This document shows positions 1-8,797 of a stretch of 32,079 nt of DNA, piece after piece. The notes below the pieces were generated by a model. It saw nothing but the letters and a program-made list of their open reading frames with translations. It was not told where the DNA came from and searched no databases. A program made the translations under genes and the position numbers. Position 1 is the stretch's first letter. Every line of letters begins with the position of its first letter. The DNA comes from Bacteroidota bacterium (GTDB taxonomy: Bacteria; Bacteroidota; Bacteroidia; AKYH767-A; 2013-40CM-41-45), in NCBI GenBank assembly GCA_026391975.1, contig JAPLDB010000130.1:1-32079 (forward strand). Reading direction: 5' to 3'.

Positions 1-365
1 AACTGAAAATTGAATTCAAAAAGTGTTTTGGTTTTTGTTTCGTAAAAGTGTTTGAAGGCATCTTCGAAGTATTCAAAGTATGGGGAGTTGCGGTACGAAC
101 TGGTAATCGTCCTCCAGTGTATTTTCTGCCAGTCATCATCGTAGCTGATCTCCTTTTCGCAGATAGGTTTTCGTTCGCCACCGTCATGGCGCACAGGAAT
201 AATCAGCGGATGAAGTCCGTTCGCTCCGTAGATCAGCGCCCTGTTGCGATACGATTGCTTGACATAATGCTCATGCTTTTCCAAAATAATTTTCTCGGCA
301 TGAAGCAAACAGGAAAAGTAACTGACAGGAGGGAGGTAGGCAGTTGAGAGTAAGACGGTCTTCAC
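1..365 (-). CDS. WbqC-like family protein, 3' part truncated by window edge
   Basis: Reverse complement from GTG at 365 reads MKTVLLSTAYLPPVSYFSCLLHAEKIILEKHEHYVKQSYRNRALIYGANGLHPLIIPVRHDGGERKPICEKEISYDDDWQKIHWRTITSSYRNSPYFEYFEDAFKHFYETKTKTLFEFNFQ, open to the edge; resembles WbqC-like proteins. Not in the supplied ORF track. Confidence 0.85.
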   Translation of the reverse strand, partial: MKTVLLSTAYLPPVSYFSCLLHAEKIILEKHEHYVKQSYRNRALIYGANGLHPLIIPVRHDGGERKPICEKEISYDDDWQKIHWRTITSSYRNSPYFEYFEDAFKHFYETKTKTLFEFNFQ

Positions 366-371
366 AAAAAA

Positions 372-1790
372 CTACTGGTTGTCGTCTTCATATGCTCCTG
401 CATCAGGAGAAGTTCCGGCAGCAGGTCTTGTTTTGCCTTCAATGTCGGTGCCAAGTACAGTTGGGTTAGTGTCTGTAATACTTTGAAGTCCGAGGTTTAC
501 TGCTATGGATGTAGAATCGATCTTATAGTAATTGATGTCAATGTTTTTGAAGCGCGGATCGGAGTTTCGTATGGAGCCCGGGTAATGGCTTCCTCCGCTG
601 CCGAAGGTTTCATTGTCCATTTTGAAAAGCGTGTGGTCAAACTTGAAATCAAAATATTCAGGATGCCCGGCAACAGGAAATGAATCCAGCGCTACTTCAT
701 TGTCCTGGTTGCCGTAGATGATACAGTTTCCGAAATATGCATTCAGCGGACGAATGGTTGTAAAGTAGTTTTGAAAATAAAGCGATGGCGTAGTACGGTT
801 TGAATTGCTCCAGTAGTTTGCAAAAGTGCAGTGCAGAAAACTATAGGCACCTCCATAATAAAGTGCACCAAGGTATTCACCACTATTGGCAAAAACACAA
901 TTGTTTGCAGCAACTGACGATCCCTGACCATAAAAGGCAGTGCTTGCAAAATTCTTCAGGATGGTGTTGTTTATTGTAATTGCCGGAAGTACTGAAGGCA
1001 CAAGTGAGTCAGATTGAATTCCAACATATCCATTCTTAATGATTGAATAGTTGATAATGTTTCCACTTGGACCTTTGCCTGTAACAATACCGTCATTGAC
1101 CGGACAAACTGATAGATCAATACTTGTAATAGTTGAAAACCAGATCCTGTCCCATTGTCCGGGAATATCTTTGAATGCTTCACCAAGGCGCGCTCCCTGA
1201 AAAGTGACAGGATCAGCGAGTGTTCCATTCACAATTAATTTTGCAGTGTTCAACACAATCAATCCGGAGTTGGTATTGAAGTGAATACGTACTCCCGGAT
1301 CAACGGTCAACGTGTATCCTGAATCCAGGATTGCATAGCCGTCTATTACATAGGGCTTGTCATTGATCCAATGAAGTGAATTGCTTGTGCCATTGCAATC
1401 CTTCAGTTTGAAAAGTGGAGTACATTGAGATTTCTGTTCGCCACAGTTTGAAGAAGGGTAGAAGTGAGCATCCTGTCCATATGCTGTCAGTGGTAAATTT
1501 TGCACATGACCGTTGGTGTTAAAAATGATTGCATCTTCAACGATCAAAGGCGTATTGATGTTGTTTGGATCAACTGTTACTTCAACAAAGATCCATATGC
1601 TGTCATTTGCACCGATCTCAACATCTGAAAAATATTTTCCGGGTGTGCCATTCACATTTAGTCTGTAATTGGAACCGGAACCGCCTGCAAGATTCAGCGA
1701 AGAAATCCTGAGCGCCTGGTTGTATGTATTTCTGACTGTAAATCCAAAAATATTTTTCTTCGTGAAGTGCAAAGATAGTTTTATGTACAA
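372..1790 (-). CDS. Right-handed parallel beta-helix / choice-of-anchor-like secreted protein, apparently missing its N-terminus
   Basis: 472 aa ORF, TTG start; NPYNQ-like segment (RNTYNQALRISSLNLAGGSGSNYRLNVNG), beta-helix-like tail; no signal peptide or lipobox. Confidence 0.6.
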   Translation of the reverse strand: MYIKLSLHFTKKNIFGFTVRNTYNQALRISSLNLAGGSGSNYRLNVNGTPGKYFSDVEIGANDSIWIFVEVTVDPNNINTPLIVEDAIIFNTNGHVQNLPLTAYGQDAHFYPSSNCGEQKSQCTPLFKLKDCNGTSNSLHWINDKPYVIDGYAILDSGYTLTVDPGVRIHFNTNSGLIVLNTAKLIVNGTLADPVTFQGARLGEAFKDIPGQWDRIWFSTITSIDLSVCPVNDGIVTGKGPSGNIINYSIIKNGYVGIQSDSLVPSVLPAITINNTILKNFASTAFYGQGSSVAANNCVFANSGEYLGALYYGGAYSFLHCTFANYWSNSNRTTPSLYFQNYFTTIRPLNAYFGNCIIYGNQDNEVALDSFPVAGHPEYFDFKFDHTLFKMDNETFGSGGSHYPGSIRNSDPRFKNIDINYYKIDSTSIAVNLGLQSITDTNPTVLGTDIEGKTRPAAGTSPDAGAYEDDNQ

Positions 1791-1908
1791 AACCTGATCA
1801 GTTAATTCGAATGTATTTTAAGCAGTTATCTTAACGAGAATCAACGGATTTTATTTAGGGATATTGACGCTTCATCATGTTGATTATTATTATTGATGTT
1901 TTTTGATA

Positions 1909-1964
1909 CAATGACTTAATGACCTATTGACCTAATGACGGCTGTTCGTTCCCTGTTCATTCCC
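1909..1964. repeat. Repeat related to the downstream tandem array (AATGACTTAATGAC...AATGACGGCTGTTCgTTCCCTGTTC)
   Basis: Shares AATGACTTAATGAC and AATGACGGCTGTTC-TTCCCTGTTC with the 4668-5030 array, same orientation. Confidence 0.7.
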
Positions 1965-2046
1965 AATTCCTTCCTTCTCCCCGACTAAAGGGTGCGCCTG
2001 GTTGTTCCTTAATGACTTATTGACGGCTGCTTTTCAATGAAGGCCG

Positions 2047-2074
2047 TTTCCCCCTTCGGGGGCCAGGGGGCCGG
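2047..2074 (+). repeat. Dispersed hairpin repeat (TTTCCCCCTTCGGGGGCCAGGGGGCCGG)
   Basis: CCCCC-TT-CGGGGG hairpin followed by AGGGGGC; related copies at 4671, 4796, 4922, 18404, 21977 and 27380. Confidence 0.7.
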
Positions 2075-2110
2075 CTGCTCCTTGAACGCGTAAGAAATTC
2101 CTTAAATCGA

Positions 2111-2143
2111 TTTGGCTCAACCCGGACCGTAGGCATACATTTG
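2111..2143 (+). promoter_or_regulatory. Bacteroidota-type promoter TTTG-N21-TACATTTG for the PKD gene
   Basis: Exact TAnnTTTG at 2136-2143 and TTTG at 2111-2114; CDS starts at 2170. Confidence 0.65.
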
Positions 2144-2169
2144 TACCGTCAATTAAAAACAAATAAAAA

Positions 2170-4434
2170 ATGAAAACAATTATTAAACAAAAGGTTTCTC
2201 GCACCATGTGTGTAGTACTTTTCTTCTTCGGCATGTTTGCAACACTTAATTCGCAGGCTTGCACATCCTCTTTTATTTCCGTTCCAGATAGTGCAGGAAG
2301 CGGCGTGACTTTTACCAGTACTTCTACGGGTACCAGTTTTACAACCAGCTATTCCTGGAGTTTCGGAGATGGAACAGGAAGTAATAACATCAACGACTAC
2401 CACCAGTATGCTAACTCCGGCTGGTACCAGGTATGCCTGACGATTTCTGATTCTGCAAATGGTTGTTATTCGATTTCTTGCGATTCAGTTTATGCAGGCA
2501 ACAATGGCGTGAATTGCCTTGCGGCATTTTCTATACAGGCCAACGGATTAGCGGTTACATTCCTGAATCAATCAATTGGAGCAAACCTCAACTACAATTG
2601 GGATTTTGGTGACGGTGCAACATCCAATAACCAAAATGCAACGCATACTTATGCCCTTGCGGGACAGTACCTTGTCTGTCTTACAATATCAAATGGCACA
2701 TGCAGCGATACCGTTTGCAGTTACGTTGTCGTTACATCCGGAGGCGGAAATTGTCAGGCTTCTTTTCTTTCTTTTGATTCATCAGGAACATATTATTTCA
2801 TTAATACTTCCACGGGAACGAATTTCTTTACCAGTTATTTCTGGGATTTCGGAGACGGCACATATGGTTATACCTCAGATCCGACCCATTTTTATAATAC
2901 AGTAGGACCATTTTATGTGTGCCTCACGATCAGTGATTCAGCTGCAGGATGTTATTCTACTTTCTGTGATTCAGTTGGTTTCGGAAATGGAAACGCCTGC
3001 CAGGCGGCATTTTATGCTATTCCTGATTCAATTGGAAATGGATACACTTTTTATGACGCAAGTACAGGAACAAATTTACTGACAACTTACTTATGGACAC
3101 TAAGTGACGGCACTACCGGAACAGGCAGTAACTTCTATCATAATTTTACAACGCAGGGCTGGTACCAGGTTTGTCTGACCATCAATGTTTATGACTCACT
3201 TCAGAATATTGTATGTTCTTCGATTGCATGTGACAGCGTTTATGCCGGCAACGGTGGCGGCGCAACATGCAACGCGTATTGGGGATCACAGAGTAATCTG
3301 TTTACAACCTACTTCGCTGATCTTTCCAGTGGTACAGACACGCTCGTGTCATGGGCGTGGGATTTTGGTGACGGATCAACTTCATCACAACAAAATCCTA
3401 TTCATACATATTCACAAAGCGGTTACTATTATGTATGCCTTACCATCCAAACAGGAGCAAATGGAGCAGTTACATGCAGTGATACATATTGCATGAATAT
3501 TTATGCCGGAAATAACAATACAGGTTGTCAGGCCAATTTCAGCATGTATCCCGACAGTAGCGGTATGGGATTTCAGTTCCAGAATATTTCAACCGGGACT
3601 ACAGGTTCTACAAATTACTACTGGACATTTGGAGATAACCAATCATCCACACAGGAAAATCCATTCCACACTTATGCCAATACAGGATACTATACTGTTT
3701 GTCTGACAATTTCAGATTCTGCTGCAAATTGCACTTCTACTTATTGTGATTCGCTTTCAATTGGTCAAAGCTTTTTCTGCAATCCTTATTTCGTTTGGAA
3801 CGGAGATTCAACCAATGGAGTACAATTCTATGAGTTCAATAACAACCTCCCTGGTATTGTTTACGAATGGAATTTTGGTGATGGTGATTCATCAACGCTC
3901 GCTGACCCATACCATCAGTATGCTGCAGCAGGAACCTACTATGCATGCCTCACTGTATTTCAACTGGATTCAAATGGCTTCGTATTGTGTACAGGTAACT
4001 ATTGTGACTCAATTTATGTTGGCGCCAATGCAGCCTGTGCTCCACAAATCACTGCTGTACCTGACAGCAATGGCTGGGGCAATGGAAATGTGAACTTCAT
4101 TGTTACCTCTCCATGTGGAAATATCACCAATGTTACATGGAATTATGGTGATGGAACCTTTGGTACAGGAAACTATTCTTCACACCAGTATGCAGGCACT
4201 GGATGGTATTGGGTTTGTGTTGATGTGGAAGTTAATGGCATCATTTACACACAGTGCGACAGCATCTTTGCATTGCGACTCATGGGGGTTCAGGAGGCAG
4301 CGAACAATATTTCAGGAATAAATGCTTATCCGAATCCGGCGTCTTCATCAATGAACATCACATATTCGATCAATGACGCACATAACGTTTCTATCAGACT
4401 TTATGATGTAACTGGAAGAGAAGTGAAACAATAG
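2170..4434 (+). CDS. Multi-PKD-domain secreted protein, C-terminal T9SS domain interrupted by frameshift
   Basis: 754 aa with signal peptide and 8 tandem PKD-like units (W.FGDG..., HxYxxxGxYxVCLTI); ends ...YPNPASSSMNITYSINDAHNVSIRLYDVTGREVKQ*, then remaining T9SS residues in another frame to 4540. Confidence 0.85.
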   Translation: MKTIIKQKVSRTMCVVLFFFGMFATLNSQACTSSFISVPDSAGSGVTFTSTSTGTSFTTSYSWSFGDGTGSNNINDYHQYANSGWYQVCLTISDSANGCYSISCDSVYAGNNGVNCLAAFSIQANGLAVTFLNQSIGANLNYNWDFGDGATSNNQNATHTYALAGQYLVCLTISNGTCSDTVCSYVVVTSGGGNCQASFLSFDSSGTYYFINTSTGTNFFTSYFWDFGDGTYGYTSDPTHFYNTVGPFYVCLTISDSAAGCYSTFCDSVGFGNGNACQAAFYAIPDSIGNGYTFYDASTGTNLLTTYLWTLSDGTTGTGSNFYHNFTTQGWYQVCLTINVYDSLQNIVCSSIACDSVYAGNGGGATCNAYWGSQSNLFTTYFADLSSGTDTLVSWAWDFGDGSTSSQQNPIHTYSQSGYYYVCLTIQTGANGAVTCSDTYCMNIYAGNNNTGCQANFSMYPDSSGMGFQFQNISTGTTGSTNYYWTFGDNQSSTQENPFHTYANTGYYTVCLTISDSAANCTSTYCDSLSIGQSFFCNPYFVWNGDSTNGVQFYEFNNNLPGIVYEWNFGDGDSSTLADPYHQYAAAGTYYACLTVFQLDSNGFVLCTGNYCDSIYVGANAACAPQITAVPDSNGWGNGNVNFIVTSPCGNITNVTWNYGDGTFGTGNYSSHQYAGTGWYWVCVDVEVNGIIYTQCDSIFALRLMGVQEAANNISGINAYPNPASSSMNITYSINDAHNVSIRLYDVTGREVKQ

Positions 4435-4540
4435 GTGGAAGAAAGCAATTGATGTAAAAGATATAACTGAGGGAATTTACCTTCTTAAAATAACTGCTGA
4501 TGAATCTTCAGCAACAGCAAGAATAGTAGTGAATCGTTAA
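4430..4540 (+). pseudogene. Out-of-frame remainder of the T9SS sorting domain of the upstream PKD gene
   Basis: Frame with GCA at 4445: ...KKAIDVKDITEGIYLLKITADESSATARIVVNR*, the canonical end of a T9SS type A domain; +1 relative to the 2170 frame. Confidence 0.75.
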
Positions 4541-4561
4541 GTGTTTCTTATGTTTATCCAG

Positions 4562-4598
4562 GCCCACGCTTCCGAAGTTTCGGAGTGTGGGCTTTTTT
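4562..4598 (+). terminator. Rho-independent terminator
   Basis: GCCCACgctTCCGAagttTCGGAgtGTGGGC followed by TTTTTT. Confidence 0.8.
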
Positions 4599-4667
4599 AT
4601 TGGCTGTTGATTGGCATCAGTACAGTCAATGGTTGCCGGTTATCAGTTATCGGTTGTTCCCAATACC

Positions 4668-5030
4668 TTCCCTCACCCCTGACCCCTGAAGGGAGATGCC
4701 GCGCACGCAGCATTGCAAATCAAATTACAGGTGTCATTTTGTTGCATCGAAATGACCCAATGACTTAATGACGGCTGTTCATTCCCTGTTCCTTCCCTCA
4801 CCCCTGACCCCTGAAGGGAGATTCCTGCGCACGCAGCATTGCAAATCAAATTACAGGTGTCAGATTGTTGCATCGAAATGACCCAATGACTTAATGACGG
4901 CTGTTCATTCCCTGTTCCTTCCCTCGCCCCTGACCCCTGAAGGGAGATTCCTGCGCACGCAGCATTGCAAATCAAATTACAGGTGTCATTTTGTTGCATC
5001 GAAATGACCCAATGACTTAATGACGGCTGT
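4668..5030. repeat. Tandem array, three ~125-126-bp units
   Basis: Units start at 4668, 4793 and 4919 (TTCCCTCaCCCCTGACCCCTGAAGGGAGAT...GCACGCAGCATTGCAAATCAAATTACAGGTGTCA...TTGTTGCATCGAAATGACCCAATGACTTAATGACGGCTGTT); nearly identical, third copy truncated. Confidence 0.95.
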
Positions 5031-5121
5031 TAGGCTTAATGGTAGCTTTTGGGTAGCCCCCAATGAATTACTGACTTAATGACTACTGTCAGGCTGCTTC
5101 GAGTGACGGTTTTGGATTTTG

Positions 5122-5484
5122 TTATTCAACATCCCTGAGCTTCCATACGACCCAGGAATAAATTAAAAGGAAACCGGTCAGTACAAAAGGCAAACCGAAA
5201 ATAATGCCCAGAAAGGTTTCGTTTTTTGATTGCATGAAAATGAACATGCAAATTCCACCTGCAACCTGAATCAAAGCGCCGGGTAGCTCCCATTGCCATG
5301 ATGCAACATAACCTCCAACCACAAGAGAGAGGAGGAGAATAAAATAAAGGCTGTTCACGTCGCTATCCTGATTGAAGGTTGGTACAACCTCCCTGACTGC
5401 AAAAAGAAAGAAAAATATACAGACTAAAAGTCCCACTATTCGGGCTGTCCATTTTAACCTTGTCTGTAAAACACGAGGGCTCAT
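5122..5484 (-). CDS. Small multi-pass membrane protein, unknown function
   Basis: 120 aa ORF with about four hydrophobic segments and a charged C-terminus. Confidence 0.65.
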   Translation of the reverse strand: MSPRVLQTRLKWTARIVGLLVCIFFFLFAVREVVPTFNQDSDVNSLYFILLLSLVVGGYVASWQWELPGALIQVAGGICMFIFMQSKNETFLGIIFGLPFVLTGFLLIYSWVVWKLRDVE

Positions 5485-5745
5485 ATTTTATTGTCGGTGG
5501 TAAAATTATGTTTTTTTGTTATTGACTACCTGATTAATGAAAATCATTTGTCAGAATTATGTGAATGATTTCAATCGAGGGACAAACGGCAGTTTTCATT
5601 AGGTGACTATTTTCTGATACGACATCAAGGGAATAAATTATATTCGATTTCTCCTGAAATCTTACAACTTTTAATGATTTGCTGTTCAATGCGTTGAATT
5701 TACATATTCCTGACATATTTTGGACAATATCCCCGGCTAATCGGC

Positions 5746-5775
5746 TTGTAACCAAAGAAAAACCTCTTATCTTCA
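5746..5775 (+). promoter_or_regulatory. Promoter-like TTG-N19-TATCTTCA for the S8 protease gene
   Basis: TTG at 5746-5748 and TATCTTCA at 5768-5775, close to TAnnTTTG; CDS starts at 5802. Confidence 0.4.
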
Positions 5776-5801
5776 CGCTCGCAAAAAAAACCAATTAAAT
5801 T

Positions 5802-8684
5802 ATGAGAAAATTTTCTTTCGGATGTCTTGCAGCTCTTTTCATTTCTATGAACTGTGTTGCTTCTAACCCTTTTAACAAAACCAAGCAGCCACTTAAATTA
5901 AAAGATGGCGATTATGTAAAAGGTACTGTAATTATCAAATTGAAACCAGAGGCAGCTGTTGTTTGCCATGCTTCTTCAATTGACCTTGGCTCTATGAATG
6001 AAAAGCTTGCATTACTTGGAGCAACTGTGAACAAGAGATTTCCAAGAGCGAATGATGTTTCAAATTTGCGCAACCGTCAGAATGAAAAACTGGTTGATAT
6101 TTCACGCATTTACACTGTCAAGTTCAATGAAAATACTTCAGTAGCAGACGCAATTTCAATTTTGCTTACTGATCCATCTGTTGCTTATGCAGAACCCCAG
6201 TACATTAATCGCCTTTGCTATACTCCTTCTGATCCTTCAGGTACGCTTCAATTGCAATATTTCCTTGATAAGATTCAGGCCTATAACGCATGGGACATCT
6301 GGAAGGGTGATACCAATACTGTTATCGGTATTGTAGATAGCGGAACAGACTGGGATCATCCGGATCTGGCAGCCAATGTTGCAAAAAACTGGGCTGATCC
6401 GATCGACGGAATTGATAATGATGCTGACGGATTTACAGATAATTTTCATGGTTGGGATATCAGTGAGAACGATAATGATCCAACCAATGGAAACAGTGAT
6501 CACGGTTCGCATGTATCAGGATGTGCTGCTGAAGTAACTGATAACGGAACCGGCGGAGCTGGGCCTTCTTTCAAATGTCGTTTTATGGGCGTGAAATCTT
6601 CTCTTGATGCAAGTACAACATCTATCGATAATGGATATGACGGAATTGTTTATGCAGCAGATCACGGTTGTAACATCATCAACCTAAGCTGGGGCAGGGG
6701 CGGTGGTTTCAGTCAGTTTGAATCTGACATCATTGATTATGCAGCCATTAACCATGATGTTACTGTTGTTACAGCTGCTGGTAATAGCGGTCTGGATGAG
6801 ACATTTTATCCTACGCAATACGACAATGCAATCAGTGTTGCTTCGACGGGTTCCAACGATGGCAAATCTTCTTTTTCAAACTATGGATTCAAGATTGATG
6901 TTTGTGCACCCGGAGACAATATTTATTCGACTGTAATTAATAATACTTACACGTATATGAGCGGAACAAGTATGGCATCTCCGGTTGCAGCCGGATGTGC
7001 TGCCATGATCAAATCCAGATTCCCTTCTTTTAACCATGAACAGGTAAGGCAGCAACTCCGCAACACAGCTGACAACATTTATGCTGTTTCCGGAAATACC
7101 GTTTATCAGAATAAACTTGGAAAAGGCAGGGTTAACTTATTCAAAGCAATGTCTGATACAACCTCCCCGGGAGTAAGAGCAAACATTGTTTCAATCGTTG
7201 ATAATAACGATGAAGTTTTTGTAGGTAATGATACAATGTCAATTGTGGCCCTCTTCAAAAATCTTCTGCGGCCAACTGCCAACCTCACCTGTAACCTCAC
7301 GGCATCTTCAAATCAGGTTTCGATTCTTCAGAATACATTTACCATTGGCGCACTCAATACACTCGATACGATTTCTAATTTCGCGAGTATGTTCCGTGTT
7401 CGCATCAAGTCAACTGCCCCTATTAATCTTACTGTGCCATTTAAACTTACCATGACTGATGGCGCATGGACTGATTTCCTTTCATTCAATGTTGTTGTCA
7501 ATGTGGATTATATCAACATCGAAAAAAATGACATTTCTACTTCTCAAACAAGTAAGGGCAGAATAGGGTATAATACTTCAGGTCCGGGTGAAGGACTTGG
7601 CTTTCATTACATGGGAGGTCCTTCCAATGTTTATGAAATGGGTCTCATGATCGGTGACGGAACTCATGCAGTGGCCAATGCTGTAAGAAACGAAACCGGT
7701 GCTTATGATGAGGATTTTGGTTATTCAGTTCGTGTAACTGAATCAGCAAATACCGTATCCGACTTTTTCGCAAGCGGCAAATGCAATAACAATGGTCCTT
7801 CTGCCCCGGGAAATAAACTGAGTATTGAGGTGCCGCATTATACATATGCCTGGAATACAAATCCTGACAGAGGTTATATCATTACTGAATATGTGATTCG
7901 AAATATCGGCACTTCAACGATCAGTAACCTTCATGCAGGAATCTTTGCTGACTGGGACGTAAATGACGTTGCTGATACATCTACGAATGCATTTAACTCT
8001 AATCGTGATACAGTTGACCTCGCCAGGAAGATGGGAATAGCTTACAATTCATGGGCTGACGGTTACTATTGCGGCATTAAATTATTAACAAATACGGCTC
8101 CTTTTCACCACTATGGAATTGATAATGTTGCCGGTGGAAATGGTGGTGTTGACATAGCTGATGCAGCAGATTATTTTTCCGATGCTGATAAATTTCTGGT
8201 GTTGTCAACCAACAGGGATGTGGCCGGACATGTGAATCCTGAAGGAAACGACGTATGCGATGTAACTTCAACCGGTCCATATACAATTGCTCCCGGGGAT
8301 TCAATTACAGTAGCTTTTGCGCTTACATGCGGGGAAAACCTATTATCTATTCAAAACAGCGCAGATGCTGCACAGATCAAATACGACAATATTCACCTGG
8401 GAGTAACAGAGAACGTTCCTTCAGACAAGATGCTGCTATCGGTTTATCCAAACCCTGCTTCCTCATCGTCTGCAATCACATTTACTGTAAAGAATGCAGG
8501 ACAGGTAGAACTGTCATTGTTCAATGAATTGGGTGAAAAAGTGCTGACACTGGCTAATAAAAAGATGAATTCAGGACTCCATGCTGCCACGATCAACCTG
8601 ACTGAATTGCCTGCAGGGAACTACTTTGTTCAGTTGCAATCAGAAGGCAAGACAGAAGTACAGAAGTTGCTGATAACAAGATAA
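5802..8684 (+). CDS. S8 (subtilisin-like) serine peptidase with T9SS type A sorting domain
   Basis: 960 aa; catalytic motifs GIVDSGTDWDHPDL, DHGSHVSG, GTSMASPVAAG; C-terminal YPNPASSSSAITFTV...GNYFVQLQSEGKTEVQKLLITR. Confidence 0.95.
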   Translation: MRKFSFGCLAALFISMNCVASNPFNKTKQPLKLKDGDYVKGTVIIKLKPEAAVVCHASSIDLGSMNEKLALLGATVNKRFPRANDVSNLRNRQNEKLVDISRIYTVKFNENTSVADAISILLTDPSVAYAEPQYINRLCYTPSDPSGTLQLQYFLDKIQAYNAWDIWKGDTNTVIGIVDSGTDWDHPDLAANVAKNWADPIDGIDNDADGFTDNFHGWDISENDNDPTNGNSDHGSHVSGCAAEVTDNGTGGAGPSFKCRFMGVKSSLDASTTSIDNGYDGIVYAADHGCNIINLSWGRGGGFSQFESDIIDYAAINHDVTVVTAAGNSGLDETFYPTQYDNAISVASTGSNDGKSSFSNYGFKIDVCAPGDNIYSTVINNTYTYMSGTSMASPVAAGCAAMIKSRFPSFNHEQVRQQLRNTADNIYAVSGNTVYQNKLGKGRVNLFKAMSDTTSPGVRANIVSIVDNNDEVFVGNDTMSIVALFKNLLRPTANLTCNLTASSNQVSILQNTFTIGALNTLDTISNFASMFRVRIKSTAPINLTVPFKLTMTDGAWTDFLSFNVVVNVDYINIEKNDISTSQTSKGRIGYNTSGPGEGLGFHYMGGPSNVYEMGLMIGDGTHAVANAVRNETGAYDEDFGYSVRVTESANTVSDFFASGKCNNNGPSAPGNKLSIEVPHYTYAWNTNPDRGYIITEYVIRNIGTSTISNLHAGIFADWDVNDVADTSTNAFNSNRDTVDLARKMGIAYNSWADGYYCGIKLLTNTAPFHHYGIDNVAGGNGGVDIADAADYFSDADKFLVLSTNRDVAGHVNPEGNDVCDVTSTGPYTIAPGDSITVAFALTCGENLLSIQNSADAAQIKYDNIHLGVTENVPSDKMLLSVYPNPASSSSAITFTVKNAGQVELSLFNELGEKVLTLANKKMNSGLHAATINLTELPAGNYFVQLQSEGKTEVQKLLITR

Positions 8685-8702
8685 ACACACCATTTTTATT
8701 AA

Positions 8703-8731
8703 ATGCCCGGGAAATATTCCGGGCATTTTTT
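8703..8731 (+). terminator. Rho-independent terminator after the S8 protease
   Basis: ATGCCCGG-gaaatatt-CCGGGCAT followed by a T tract. Confidence 0.85.
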
Positions 8732-8759
8732 CATCTAATTACATGAATCATTTTAATTT

Positions 8760-8767
8760 TACCTTTG
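8760..8767 (+). promoter_or_regulatory. -7-like box TACCTTTG
   Basis: Exact TAnnTTTG 30 nt before the 8798 ATG; no clear -33 box. Confidence 0.4.
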
Positions 8768-8797
8768 CAGCGTAAAAAATGACCAACAATTGAATCT

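Noticed and set aside
48-347. 99-aa + strand ORF
   Set aside because: Antisense to a convincing WbqC-like CDS on the minus strand.
4673-4999. 108-aa minus ORF with 42-aa internal repeat (MQQNDTCNLICNAACAG...)
   Set aside because: Direct translation of the 126-bp tandem array; open only because the period is a multiple of three; no start/RBS or family resemblance.
4668-5030. CRISPR array
   Set aside because: Repeats are contiguous ~126-bp units without spacers and no cas genes are visible.
5534-5794. 86-aa minus ORF in the S8 protease upstream region
   Set aside because: No recognisable domain; overlaps the likely S8 promoter.
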